A stretch of 22,664 nucleotides of DNA. Source: JALZOC01 sp038320555. GTDB taxonomy: Bacteria > Acidobacteriota > Vicinamibacteria > Vicinamibacterales > 2-12-FULL-66-21. Positions 1-8,796 of this stretch are shown here, piece after piece. A model generated the notes under the pieces. The model saw nothing but the letters and a program-made list of their open reading frames with translations, searched no databases and was not told the origin of the DNA. The translations under genes and the position numbers were made by a program. The stretch covers positions 1 through 22,664 of the forward strand of contig JBBQEJ010000082.1 in NCBI GenBank assembly GCA_038320555.1, read 5' to 3'. Within the stretch, counting starts at the first letter, position 1; every line of letters begins with the position of its first letter.

Positions 1-177
1 TTCGATTACGGCATGCGCTTCCTCTGGTACACGCCGTGGTACTCGACCCAGCCTGCCTCGGTCTTCGTGCCCGAGCGGTACGATCCGGCTAAGGCGCCCC
101 GGCTCTACCAGCCCGCGCTGGTCAACGGCGACGCGAAAACGGCGGTTCACGCAAGCGTCGAGACAGCGGGTATTTGA
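1..177 (+). pseudogene. Truncated TonB-dependent receptor remnant (3' end of a broken gene)
   Basis: Frame 1 is open from the window edge to a TGA at 175-177. The peptide contains DYGMRFLWYTP and then VPERYDPAKAPRLYQP. This matches the middle of the beta-barrel of the intact receptor encoded at 4976-8518, which has DAGVRFYYITP and then FEPASYGASAAPQLFQP. In an intact receptor several hundred residues would follow; here the frame stops about 20 residues after the LYQP motif. The stop codon overlaps the first bases of the foldback repeat that begins at 176, so the break coincides with the repeat. I infer a gene truncated by rearrangement or repeat insertion. The 5' part lies outside the window. 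A short unrelated protein is possible but less likely given the alignable motif order. Confidence 0.6.
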
Positions 178-452
178 GATAACGGAGTTCACAACGAAGA
201 AACGGGGATAACGGAGACGAACGAGGAAGAGAACCGATTCTCTGTTTCGGGTTTGCCGCGGATAGATCTCACGCAGAGATCGCCGTCAAGAATCGCGCAG
301 AGATCGCAGAGAACGCAGAGGGCTCGGACGCCCGACTCGGCCGGCCTGGGTTTCCGTTTGCGATCTCAAGCGGCCTCTGCGCGAGATCTCTTCGTTCGTC
401 TTCGTTTACTCCGTTCCTTCGTTGTGAACTCCGTTCTCTCCGTCACCTTCGT
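176..452. repeat. Large imperfect foldback repeat, copy 1 (287-bp gene-free stretch)
   Basis: The left side is purine-rich and the right side is its pyrimidine-rich complement. The 17 bases at 183-199 are perfectly complementary to 417-433. Pairing continues imperfectly outward (about 176-182 with 434-440) and inward (about 200-231 with 385-416). A second inner pair runs from about 262-320 to 361-390, built from repeated cgcagag and agatc words. The left tip reads GAGATAACGGAGTTC; copy 2 at 19538 begins GAGATAACGAAGTTC, 14 of 15 identical. The right arm ends just before the start codon at 465. A 71-codon open frame inside it (253-468) is a by-product of the repeat. No clear promoter is visible in this stretch. 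Confidence 0.75.
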
Positions 453-464
453 CGTGGGCATCCG

Positions 465-1481
465 ATGACCAAATTCCTCTGCTTATGCGCATTCGTCGCG
501 ATGCTGGCCGTCCCCGCTGTCTCCAGCGCCCAAAACCCCCACCTCGTCGTCTATCAGGGTGACAAAGGCCCGGGCCACGGCAAGCACATCGTCTTTCTCG
601 CCGGCGATCACGAATACCGCTCGGAGGAATCGCTGCCCGCGCTCGCCCGGATTCTTGCGAAGCACTACGGCTTCAAGTGCAGCGTCTTCTTCACGACCGA
701 TCCGAAGACCGGCTTCATCGAGCCCGGCAGTTCGGACATCTCAGGACTTGAAGCACTGAAGACGGCCGACCTGCTGGTGATCTTCCTTCGATTCCAGGAC
801 TTTCCAGACGACGAGATGCAGCACATCGCCGATTACCTGGATCGCGGAGGCCCCGTCGTCGGCTTCCGCACCGCGACGCATGCGTTTCAGATCAAGCGGC
901 CGGACGCAAAGTTCCTGAAGTATCACTGGCAGACGAAGGAAGGCTATCCGGGCGGATTCGGCCGGCAAATCCTCGGCGAGACCTGGGTGTCGCACTACGG
1001 CACGAATCACAAGATGAGTTCCCGCCTCCTGCTGCAAGCCGATCAGTTGACGCATCCGATCCTTCGCGGCGTGAAAGACGTCTGGGTCCAGTCGGGCGGC
1101 TATACCGCGAATCCGATCGAAGGGAGCGTCGTTCTCGCGAAGGGGCAGATTCTCGAGGGGATGACGCCGGATTCTCCGCCTGCTGACGGGAAGGAACAGA
1201 TGCCTGTGGCCTGGTATCGGACCTACAAAAGCTCGTCCGGTAAGGAGGGGCGCGTCTTTGCGACGACGCACGGGGCGTCCGAGGATCTGCTGAACGACGG
1301 CTTCCGGCGCATGAGCGTCAACGCCTGTCTCTGGGCGGCCGGACTGGATACAAGCATTGAGCCCACTGGCGACATCAGCTTCGTTGGTCTGTATCATCCG
1401 ACGACGTTTGCATTCGGCGGCTTCGTCAAGGGTGTGAAGCCGGCGGACATGGCCGGGTGGGATTCGCCGATTCCCAAGTAG
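465..1481 (+). CDS. Exported ThuA-like domain protein
   Basis: The protein has 338 residues. It begins with a Sec-type signal peptide (MTKFLCLCAFVAMLAVPAVSSAQ, likely cleaved after SSA-Q). A ThuA-like, glutamine-amidotransferase-fold domain spans about residues 40-295. Supporting motifs are IVFLAGDHEYRSEESLPALA, TADLLVIFLRFQDFPDDEM, YLDRGGPVVGFRTATHAF and, near the end, GRVFATTHGASEDLLNDGFRRM. ThuA proteins were named from trehalose utilisation, but most members, especially exported ones, have no proven activity. The next gene on the same strand is also exported and starts 67 nt downstream, so the two may be co-expressed. The start lacks a strong Shine-Dalgarno sequence (only gtggg upstream); it is chosen because the signal peptide begins there. 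The exact role is unknown. Confidence 0.85.
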   Translation: MTKFLCLCAFVAMLAVPAVSSAQNPHLVVYQGDKGPGHGKHIVFLAGDHEYRSEESLPALARILAKHYGFKCSVFFTTDPKTGFIEPGSSDISGLEALKTADLLVIFLRFQDFPDDEMQHIADYLDRGGPVVGFRTATHAFQIKRPDAKFLKYHWQTKEGYPGGFGRQILGETWVSHYGTNHKMSSRLLLQADQLTHPILRGVKDVWVQSGGYTANPIEGSVVLAKGQILEGMTPDSPPADGKEQMPVAWYRTYKSSSGKEGRVFATTHGASEDLLNDGFRRMSVNACLWAAGLDTSIEPTGDISFVGLYHPTTFAFGGFVKGVKPADMAGWDSPIPK

Positions 1482-1548
1482 GGCGGATCCGACGCAGGGC
1501 GAGATCTTCAGCCCCGCCATCAATCTTCAACGCGAGTAGAATCTGCAT

Positions 1549-4500
1549 ATGACGAAGACGCTTCGATTGTGGGCGGCGTTTGCGGTGGCCCTCGCGCTGA
1601 TCTCGACGGTTCCCGCGCGTGGTCGAGCTGCCGAGCCTTTCGTGTTGCACGTCGGCGACCACATCTGCATCATCGGCAACACGCTGGCTGAGCGGATGCA
1701 ATACGACGGGTGGCTGGAGACGCTGCTCTACGCTCGTTTTCCGAAACACGACCTGGTCATCCGCAATCTCGGATTCAGCGGCGACGAGATCACGACGCGG
1801 CTGCGGTCGAAGAATTTCGGAACGCCCGACGAGTGGCTGAGTGGAAAGGCTGCGCCGATCGGCGGCTACGAGGAGAATCGCCTCAGCGGCGCCAACACGA
1901 AAGCGGACGTCGTCTTCGCGTTCTTCGGGTACAACGAATCATATGCGGGCGAAGCCGGCCTGGCCGCCTTCAAGCAGCAGCTGGGCGACTGGATCACCCA
2001 CACCGTTGACCAGAAGTACAACGGCAAATCAGCGCCGCGCATCGTCCTCTTCTCGCCGATCGCGCACGAAGATCTCCACAATCCGGATCTGCCAGATGGC
2101 CGCGAAAACAACAAGGGGCTTGAGCTTTACACGAAGGCGATGGAGGAGGTTGCGCAGGCTCGCGGCGTGCGCTTCGTCGACCTGTTCACGCCGAGCCGCC
2201 AGCTGTATGCGGCGGCCAAATCGCCGCTGACCATCAATGGCGTGCACTTGAGCGCGGAGGGCGACCGTCGGATTGGCGAGGTCATCGATCGCGCGCTGTT
2301 TGGCCCCCCGCCCGCTCAAAATGAGGCGCACCTCGCGACCCTGCGACAGGCCGTGCTCGACAAGAGTTTCAACTGGTTCAATCGGTACAGGACGACTGAC
2401 GGGTTCGCCACGTTCGGCGACCGTGCCTTTCTCACCTTCATCCGGGGCAACCCGCGCGACGTGAATCCGAAGCAGGTGCCGTTCACCAAAGAGGACGTGT
2501 TGCCGACAAACTACGAGGTGCTGGAGCGCGAAGTGTCGGTACTCGACGTGCTGACCGTCAATCGCGAGAAACGTGTGTGGGCGCTTGCGCGGGGCGCGGA
2601 TCCGAAAGGCACGGACCTCAAGGTGCTCGATTCCGACACGCCGCCGTTCATCAACGCCCAGACGAACGAGCCCGGGAAAGGTGCCAACGGCGAACACATT
2701 TTCATTCCCGGTGATGAAGCCATCACAAAGATGACTATCGGCAAGGGCCTGAAGGTCGAGCTCTTCGCGTCGGAAAAGGAATTCCCCGAGTTGGTCAAGC
2801 CCGTTCAGATGGCGTTCGACACGCGCGGAAGATTGTGGGTCGCCTGCTGGAAGAACTATCCCCACTGGCAGCCGAAGACGCCGATGGACGACAAGCTGCT
2901 GATCCTCGAGGACACGGACGGCGACGGCAAGGCCGACAAGCGAACGGTGTTCGCCGGCGACTTGAATAACCCGACCGGCTTCGAGTTTTACAACGGCGGC
3001 GTGATTCTCGCGCAGGCGCCCAACGTCGTGTTCCTCAAGGACACCAACGGCGACGACCACTACGACGTGAAGGAGGTCATCCTCGAGGGACTCGACACCG
3101 CCGACACGCACCACGCGATCAACAGCTTCACGTTCGATCCCGGCGGTGCGCTGTACATGCGTGAAGGAATCTTCCACCGCACTCAGGTCGAAACGCCGTG
3201 GGGTCCGACGGTCCGCGAGGCGGACGGCGGCGTATTCCGGTTCGAGCCTCGATCGTCGAAGTTCGAGGTCTACGTTCCGATGAACTTCCCGAACCCGCAC
3301 GGGCACGTCTTCGATGAGTGGGGCCGGGACATCATATTCGATGCGACCGGAGGCCAGCCGTACTACGGCCCCTCGTTTACCACCAAGAAGTATTACCCGG
3401 CCATGGAAACGAACAAGGCGCCCAGGCCGGGCGCCGTCCGGACTCGCCCGGTCGGAGGAGCGGAGATTCTGTCGAGCCGTCATTTCCCAGAGGAGATGCA
3501 GGGGAACATCATCGTGCTCAACACGATCGGATTCAGAGGGCTGCTCAACTACAAACTGAGTGAGGATGGCGCCGGTCTGAAGTGGGCCGAGGCGGATCCG
3601 ATCCTGCAATCCGCGGACGAGAACTTCCGGCCCGTGGACGCGGAGGTCGGGCCCGACGGGGCGCTGTATTTCCTGGATTGGCACAACCCGCTCATCGGTC
3701 ACATGCAGCACAACCTGCGCGACACGTCGCGCGACCACGCGCACGGACGCGTCTACCGGGTGACGTATCCCGGGCGGCCGCTGCTCAAGCCTGCGAAGAT
3801 CGCGGGGGAGCCAATCGATCGGCTGCTGGACTTGCTGAAGGAGCCGGAAAACCGCGTACGGTACCGCGCGAAGATTGAGTTGAGCGGCCGCGACACCAAA
3901 GACGTGCTGACCGCGTTGCAGGCGTGGATGGATCGCCTCGACCAGAAGGACACCAACTACGAGCACCACATGATGGAGGCGCTGTGGGTGTACCAGTGGC
4001 ACAACCGCGTGAATGAGCCGCTGCTGACACGGATGCTCCGATCGAAAGAACCGTGGGCGCGCGCGGCCGCGACGCGCGTGTTGTGCTATTGGCGCGATCG
4101 CGTCCAGAATCCGCTCGCGCTGCTGAAAGTGCAGGTGAACGACGAACACCCGGCCGTGCGGCTGGAGGCCGTGAGGGCCGCGAGCTTCTTTCAGACGCCG
4201 GAGGCCGCGGAGGTGGCGGCCGACGCCCAGAAGCGCCCGCAGGATCGGTTCGTCGCCTACACGCTCGAGCAGACGATGAAGACGCTGAAGCCGTTTGGCG
4301 GATCGAGCTATACGGCTCCGGCAGCCGCAGCCGAATCGACCCGTCCGCCGGAGGCGTCGACGCCCGGCATGCAGGTCGTACGAATCACCACGCTCCCCGA
4401 GCAGATGTTGTACGACGTGAAGTGGTTCGTCGTCGAAACAGGCAAACCCGTGCAGATCGTGCTGACGAATCCGGACGCGATGCCCCACAATCTCGTCGTC

Positions 4501-4836
4501 GGCGCACCCGGATCGCTTCGGGACATCGGGCTCGCGGCGCAGACGATGACGCCTCCTGCGGATCCCGCGGTTAAACCCTACGTCCCTGAGAGCCCGCTCG
4601 TGCTTCAGGCAACGCGGCTGCTGCAGCGAGACGAGACCGGCACGCTCAATTTCAACGCGCCGGAGAACCCCGGCGAGTACGTATTCGAGTGCACGTTTCC
4701 CGGGCACTGGATGCGGATGTACGGGGTGATGCTGGTCGTCAGGGATCAGAAGGCGTGGGAAGCGACCGGAGGAAAGGTCCCGACCGATCCGATCACGGGG
4801 AAGCCCTTCGATTCGCAGAGGAACGGGACAAAGTAG
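1549..4836 (+). CDS. Secreted SGNH-like / beta-propeller / HEAT-like / azurin-like multidomain protein
   Basis: The protein has 1095 residues and a signal peptide (about 1-28). Residues 33-250 resemble an SGNH hydrolase: block I reads IIGNTLAERM (about 41-50), block III GYNES (127-131) and block V NGVHLS (230-235). The usual nucleophilic Ser and catalytic Asp positions hold Thr45 and Asn230, so hydrolase activity is doubtful. Residues about 390-745 form a sugar-dehydrogenase/PVC-type propeller with two Asp-rich calcium-like loops (DTDGDGKAD and DTNGDDHYD). Helical HEAT-like repeats follow (about 750-925). Residues 940-1075 are a cupredoxin with azurin spacing: His980 in MPHN, Cys1048, His1053 and Met1057. 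No CxxCH haem motif is present. A periplasmic redox or carbohydrate-oxidising role is inferred; the substrate is unknown. The start has no clear ribosome site and is placed by the signal peptide. Confidence 0.85.
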   Translation: MTKTLRLWAAFAVALALISTVPARGRAAEPFVLHVGDHICIIGNTLAERMQYDGWLETLLYARFPKHDLVIRNLGFSGDEITTRLRSKNFGTPDEWLSGKAAPIGGYEENRLSGANTKADVVFAFFGYNESYAGEAGLAAFKQQLGDWITHTVDQKYNGKSAPRIVLFSPIAHEDLHNPDLPDGRENNKGLELYTKAMEEVAQARGVRFVDLFTPSRQLYAAAKSPLTINGVHLSAEGDRRIGEVIDRALFGPPPAQNEAHLATLRQAVLDKSFNWFNRYRTTDGFATFGDRAFLTFIRGNPRDVNPKQVPFTKEDVLPTNYEVLEREVSVLDVLTVNREKRVWALARGADPKGTDLKVLDSDTPPFINAQTNEPGKGANGEHIFIPGDEAITKMTIGKGLKVELFASEKEFPELVKPVQMAFDTRGRLWVACWKNYPHWQPKTPMDDKLLILEDTDGDGKADKRTVFAGDLNNPTGFEFYNGGVILAQAPNVVFLKDTNGDDHYDVKEVILEGLDTADTHHAINSFTFDPGGALYMREGIFHRTQVETPWGPTVREADGGVFRFEPRSSKFEVYVPMNFPNPHGHVFDEWGRDIIFDATGGQPYYGPSFTTKKYYPAMETNKAPRPGAVRTRPVGGAEILSSRHFPEEMQGNIIVLNTIGFRGLLNYKLSEDGAGLKWAEADPILQSADENFRPVDAEVGPDGALYFLDWHNPLIGHMQHNLRDTSRDHAHGRVYRVTYPGRPLLKPAKIAGEPIDRLLDLLKEPENRVRYRAKIELSGRDTKDVLTALQAWMDRLDQKDTNYEHHMMEALWVYQWHNRVNEPLLTRMLRSKEPWARAAATRVLCYWRDRVQNPLALLKVQVNDEHPAVRLEAVRAASFFQTPEAAEVAADAQKRPQDRFVAYTLEQTMKTLKPFGGSSYTAPAAAAESTRPPEASTPGMQVVRITTLPEQMLYDVKWFVVETGKPVQIVLTNPDAMPHNLVVGAPGSLRDIGLAAQTMTPPADPAVKPYVPESPLVLQATRLLQRDETGTLNFNAPENPGEYVFECTFPGHWMRMYGVMLVVRDQKAWEATGGKVPTDPITGKPFDSQRNGTK

Positions 4837-4839
4837 CTC

Positions 4840-4867
4840 CCAGCTTCCGGCTACCAGCTTCCAGCTC
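4840..4867. repeat. Degenerate 7-bp tandem repeat (CCAGCTT type)
   Basis: Four contiguous heptamers follow the stop of the propeller/cupredoxin gene: ccagctt, ccggcta, ccagctt, ccagctc. Read on the minus strand they are the aagctgg form of the heptamer family that also lies beyond the terminator at 4871-4908 and in the rhaT-rhaP gap at 16374-16530. Confidence 0.8.
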
Positions 4868-4870
4868 GGA

Positions 4871-4908
4871 TAAAAAAAGAAGGGGCGCTCGAATCAAGCG
4901 CCCCTTCT
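4871..4908 (-). terminator. Intrinsic terminator of the TonB-dependent receptor gene
   Basis: A perfect 12-bp stem (4878-4889 with 4897-4908) encloses a 7-nt loop. Read on the minus strand the GC-rich hairpin is followed by a run of seven T residues (complement of 4872-4878), the classic Rho-independent form. It lies 68 nt after the stop of the receptor gene. On the plus strand the following bases are only pyrimidine-rich (cttctcttcg), so it may also slow transcription from the convergent gene, but less surely. Confidence 0.85.
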
Positions 4909-4921
4909 CTTCGTACTCTTC

Positions 4922-4977
4922 GCCAGCCGCCAGCCGCCAGCCGCCAGCCGCCAGCCGCCAGCCGCGAACCGCGATTC
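4922..4977. repeat. 7-bp tandem repeat (GCCAGCC x6)
   Basis: Six exact copies of gccagcc occupy 4922-4963. Two degenerate units (gcgaacc, gcgattc) carry the 7-bp phase up to the receptor stop codon at 4976-4978. On the minus strand this reads as ggctggc repeats starting immediately after the stop codon and preceding the terminator hairpin. Confidence 0.9.
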
Positions 4978-7900
4978 AGAACACGAATCTCGCCCCGAGC
5001 TGGATGCGACGCGCGCTGTTGGTCGCCCCGGTCAGGTAACCGAACACCGTCGGGTTGGTCAGCGCCCTGGTTGTGTAATCAAAGTTCGCCGTCGTGTTGA
5101 CCGCCGTCCACTGATACGTGTTGAACGCGTTGTACAGCTCAACCCGAAGCTGCAGACGCCGGCTGCCGCCCATCGGGACGTTCTTGAACGCCGAGATATC
5201 CCAGTTCATGAAGCCTGGGCCGTGGAACTCATCGCCACGGGCCGTCCCGAAGTTGAACTGATCGGTCGGCGGTCCGATGCACTCGGTTTTGAACTGACGG
5301 CTGAACGTGCGCTCGCTTTTGGGTAGATACGGGTCACACACGATGTTGGGGCGGTTGCCGCCGCCGTTGATCGATCCATTGCCGCTGAGCACACCGGTCG
5401 GTACGTTCGTATAGTTGTAGGCGAAGCCGCCCCGGGCTCCGCTGATCAGCGATGTCAGACCGGAGACCTGCCAGTTGTCCAAGATGGCCTTGGTCAGTAT
5501 GTTGTCCCACTTCCGGCTGAGGTTCGGCACCTCGTACGAGTAGTTGATCGTGATCGTGTGCGGACGGCGGCCGGAGGAATTGTAGTTCCTCGCCCCGTTG
5601 TCCGTCAGGAACGGATCGATCGAGCCGAGGGTCTTGTTCACCATCTGATAGGTGTAGGCCGCGCCTACCGACAACCCGTCTGAGGTGCGGCGGCGGTTCA
5701 CCGATAACTGCATCGAGTGGTAATCCGAGTAGCCGTCGAAGCGGCGGTCCTGGATTCTCGCATACCCGCGGTAGGGCCGCAGCAGATCATCGGGGAGCGG
5801 CTGCGCGATGCCGCCCGAGACGTTCGTCTGATCCAGACTCGACGCCTGATAGGCGTAGCCATAGGGTCTGCCGTTTATGTCCACCGCGATCAACTGATCG
5901 CGTGCCGCGTTGCCGACGTACGCCACATCGCCGACCAGGTTCCAGCCGATATCGCGCTGGACGCCGATGCTCCAGTTGTAGACAACGGGCGGCACGAACG
6001 ACTGGATCAGGCGTACCCCTGTTGTCGTTGCCGTCAACGGGCTCGCCTGAAGCTCGGCGATCGTCGTGTAGTTGGTGGTGTAGGTGTGGAGGAGCGGCGG
6101 CAGCTCGACCAGGTCAAGGATGTTGTCGTCGGAGTATCGATCGTAGAACGCTCCGGCCCCGCCGCGGAGCGCCGTCTTGCCGTCGCCCGTGACGTCCCAG
6201 GCGAAGCCGAGCCGCGGCGCCGCTTTGAACGGGTTGTTTTTTTGCGGCGTCCCGTCGTAGACCTGTATGCCGTTGGTGAAGTTTCCCGAACCCGGGACCA
6301 GGCGCCCGAGATAGACCAGCGGGAAGATCTCGCCCGTCGCCGGGTTCACGGCCCGGCGACCCTGCGCCGTCGTGATCGGTTGGAACAGCTGCGGAGCCGC
6401 CGAGGCGCCGTAGCTGGCCGGCTCGAACTGGGCGACCTTATCGCCCTGGCTCTGCGTCGGCGTGATGTAGTAGAACCGGACGCCGGCGTCCACCGTGAAG
6501 TTTCGCTTCAGGCGCCAGTTGTCCTGCACGTAGAACTCGGTGTTCATGAACTCGCCGTGCGCCGACGGGTGTGCGTCGGACTCCTGGTACTGCGTGATCG
6601 CGCCGAGCAGCGCGTTGGCGAATCCGATGTTCGTGTTGAGCGGGTTGGACCCGTCCGTGTTGAAGCTCACCGTGCCGTTGAACGCGGATGAGCGCTGCGC
6701 CGGGCGGGTCGTGTGCTCGACGAAGATTCCCGTCTTGACGTTATGAGCGCCCGCGACCTTCGTCAGGTTGCTCGAGAAGTTCCACAGCGTGTTGTAGCCG
6801 TAGAACCCGAACCGCGACTCGTAGCCAAACGACCCGATCGAGTTGTTGTTCAGCGACTGGATGCCTCCTGTGAAGGTCGCCTGGGGCAGCAGGTTCAACG
6901 GGTTGGCGGTCGGGAAGAACTGCGGGAAACCCGGCAGCACCAGCCGGCGATCGTTGGAGTCCTGCGCCGCCTGGTCGAACGGCGTCGTGTACTGGTGCGC
7001 CCAGTTCACGCCGACGGTCACCTCAGAAAACAACGTCGGGCTGAAGGTGTGGAGCAGCGTGTTGACGTAGCTGACCGTGTCGATCTCGTACTTCGTCGCC
7101 ATCTGCGGCCATCCGCCGGACGAGCCGAGCAGCGACACGCCGCCGGCCCGCTTCTCATATCCCCACTGCACGCGGCCGTACGCGGTGGTCTTCGGGCCGA
7201 CGTTCCAATCCACGCGCAGCACCTGGTCGTTGCGCGGCCAGTCCTGCACCGTCTGGAACGTGTAGTTGTACTGGTTGCCGCCCGTCGGGTCACTCGCGTT
7301 GGGCAGCGGGAACAGATTCAGCAGCGCCTGCGCGGTTGCGTTGATCCGTGACGCAGGAATGATGTTGTCGGGGAAGCATGCGGGTCCTCCCGACGTGCTG
7401 CTGCAGGTACCCGTGAGCTGCGGATCTCGAATTCTGATGAGGTTTTTGGAGCTGTCGAATGTCTGCGAGAAGTCCCCGTTTCGCTCGAGCGCCGTCGGCA
7501 TCCGCCGCTGGTTGAGCCCACCGGGATCGGTGCGCTGCAGGATGTCCTGCGAGAAGAAGAAGAACAGCTTGTTGCGTCCCTTGTTGAAGCTCGTACCGGG
7601 AACCATGACCGGGCCGCCGAGCGTCCATGCTTCGTTGTTGAAAGTGTAGAGCGGCGGGTCGCACTGGGCCGTGACACCGAGCCGGCACTGCTGCTTGCGC
7701 GAGAACTCGTTGCCGTTCCACGCATCGTCTCGCTTGTAGAAGGCCGCGCTTCCGCGGAAGTCCTTCGAGCCGCTGCGCGTGATCACGGTGATCGTCGCGC
7801 CGGAGCTGCGGCCGTACTCGGCCTGGAAGTTCGACGTCTGTACGCGGACCTCGGCGATCGAGTCGAGTGCGGGGGCCGCGTAGTTGCCGCTGTTCGAGCC

Positions 7901-8518
7901 GGTGTCCTTGTTGGTCACGCCGTCGTACGAGAAGTTGAAGCCGCCCCCCCTCCCGTTGATCGACAGGCCGCCCATGCTCCCCCAGCCGGGCGCCTCGCGA
8001 TTGGTGGTGTCGACGACGCCCGGCAGCAGCTTCAGCAATCCGGCGAAATCGCGGCCCTTGAGCGAGATGTCTTCGATGTTGTCACGCGTGATCAGTCCGG
8101 ATCGCGCCGCGGTCGTCGTCTGGACCTGCGCCGACTCGGCCTGAACGGTCACGGTCTCCGAGACGCCGCCGACTTCGAGGGAGATGGCGCGCAGCGCGAG
8201 CCGCTCGGTGGACGCGAGATCGATGCCCTTCTGTTCGTAGGTCTTGAAGCCGCTGACGGTCACGGTGACGTCGTATTTCCCGGCCAGCAGATCAGGAAAG
8301 AGGAAGGCGCCATCGGCTCCGGTCACCGTTTCCCGCGTGGAATTGGTGCCCGCGTTCTTGATGACGACCGTCGCGCCCGGAAGGACGCCGCCGCCCGAGT
8401 CGGTGACCGTGCCGGAAATCTGGCCGGTCAATCCCTGTGCCCGAACGGAGCTCGTCGCGCCACCGATCGCGACGAGTACCGCGACGACGAAGACGATCCT
8501 GGAAAGACGGGATGTCAC
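4976..8518 (-). CDS. Oar-like TonB-dependent outer-membrane receptor
   Basis: I place the start at GTG 8516-8518, not at the ATG 39 codons upstream. A strong ggaggg lies 8 nt before this GTG, and a signal peptide (TSRLSRIVFVVAVLVAIGG, cleaved near VRA-Q27) starts there. The resulting 1180 residues contain a carboxypeptidase-regulatory-like domain (about 33-118, GTVTDSGGGVLPGATV), a TonB-box-like SETVTVQA (120-127), a plug domain (about 130-250, with SINGRGGGFNFSYDGV and EYGRSSGATITVITRSG) and a long beta-barrel ending in a terminal Phe. Receptors of this kind move large substrates across the outer membrane using TonB energy. It is divergent from rhaB and shares that control region, so I infer that it imports rhamnose-containing oligosaccharides. 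No SusD-type partner is seen. Confidence 0.9.
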   Translation of the reverse strand: MTSRLSRIVFVVAVLVAIGGATSSVRAQGLTGQISGTVTDSGGGVLPGATVVIKNAGTNSTRETVTGADGAFLFPDLLAGKYDVTVTVSGFKTYEQKGIDLASTERLALRAISLEVGGVSETVTVQAESAQVQTTTAARSGLITRDNIEDISLKGRDFAGLLKLLPGVVDTTNREAPGWGSMGGLSINGRGGGFNFSYDGVTNKDTGSNSGNYAAPALDSIAEVRVQTSNFQAEYGRSSGATITVITRSGSKDFRGSAAFYKRDDAWNGNEFSRKQQCRLGVTAQCDPPLYTFNNEAWTLGGPVMVPGTSFNKGRNKLFFFFSQDILQRTDPGGLNQRRMPTALERNGDFSQTFDSSKNLIRIRDPQLTGTCSSTSGGPACFPDNIIPASRINATAQALLNLFPLPNASDPTGGNQYNYTFQTVQDWPRNDQVLRVDWNVGPKTTAYGRVQWGYEKRAGGVSLLGSSGGWPQMATKYEIDTVSYVNTLLHTFSPTLFSEVTVGVNWAHQYTTPFDQAAQDSNDRRLVLPGFPQFFPTANPLNLLPQATFTGGIQSLNNNSIGSFGYESRFGFYGYNTLWNFSSNLTKVAGAHNVKTGIFVEHTTRPAQRSSAFNGTVSFNTDGSNPLNTNIGFANALLGAITQYQESDAHPSAHGEFMNTEFYVQDNWRLKRNFTVDAGVRFYYITPTQSQGDKVAQFEPASYGASAAPQLFQPITTAQGRRAVNPATGEIFPLVYLGRLVPGSGNFTNGIQVYDGTPQKNNPFKAAPRLGFAWDVTGDGKTALRGGAGAFYDRYSDDNILDLVELPPLLHTYTTNYTTIAELQASPLTATTTGVRLIQSFVPPVVYNWSIGVQRDIGWNLVGDVAYVGNAARDQLIAVDINGRPYGYAYQASSLDQTNVSGGIAQPLPDDLLRPYRGYARIQDRRFDGYSDYHSMQLSVNRRRTSDGLSVGAAYTYQMVNKTLGSIDPFLTDNGARNYNSSGRRPHTITINYSYEVPNLSRKWDNILTKAILDNWQVSGLTSLISGARGGFAYNYTNVPTGVLSGNGSINGGGNRPNIVCDPYLPKSERTFSRQFKTECIGPPTDQFNFGTARGDEFHGPGFMNWDISAFKNVPMGGSRRLQLRVELYNAFNTYQWTAVNTTANFDYTTRALTNPTVFGYLTGATNSARRIQLGARFVF

Positions 8519-8526
8519 GTTGCACT

Positions 8527-8532
8527 CCCTCC
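8527..8532 (-). promoter_or_regulatory. Ribosome binding site that fixes the receptor start
   Basis: The minus strand reads ggaggg followed by 8 nt (agtgcaac) and GTG at 8518-8516. No comparable site precedes the upstream in-frame ATG at 8635, so the GTG is preferred. Confidence 0.75.
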
Positions 8533-8796
8533 GTTGCCGGGCGCCGTCGAGAGGCGCCGAATTCCACCGTCCGGAGATTCTATTCCGAGCGCATATCCGT
8601 TCAAGGTTTTCGGGAATCTTCCCTGATACACGCACGGCGGCGCGGAGGTTACGCTCGTCACGCGCGTCGTGTCAAACAAACATCTGCTCGGAGTGTGTTT
8701 TTCGGGCTGACAAACAGCTGGAAACGTCTAACGTGCGGTCCCGCAATGGATTACACGGATCTGCATCGACCGGGGTCCTCGAGGCGTTCGGCTGTG

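Noticed and set aside
253..468. 71-codon open frame before the ThuA-like gene
   Set aside because: It lies inside the foldback repeat and its composition reflects the repeat arms; no ribosome site or domain is seen.
2029..4707. 892-codon minus-strand open frame opposite the propeller/cupredoxin gene
   Set aside because: It is the antisense shadow of a GC-rich gene; its product is Arg/His/Val-rich with no recognisable motifs, and the plus-strand frame has clear domains.
4922..4963. Possible CRISPR array
   Set aside because: The units are contiguous 7-bp tandem repeats without spacers, and no cas genes are present.
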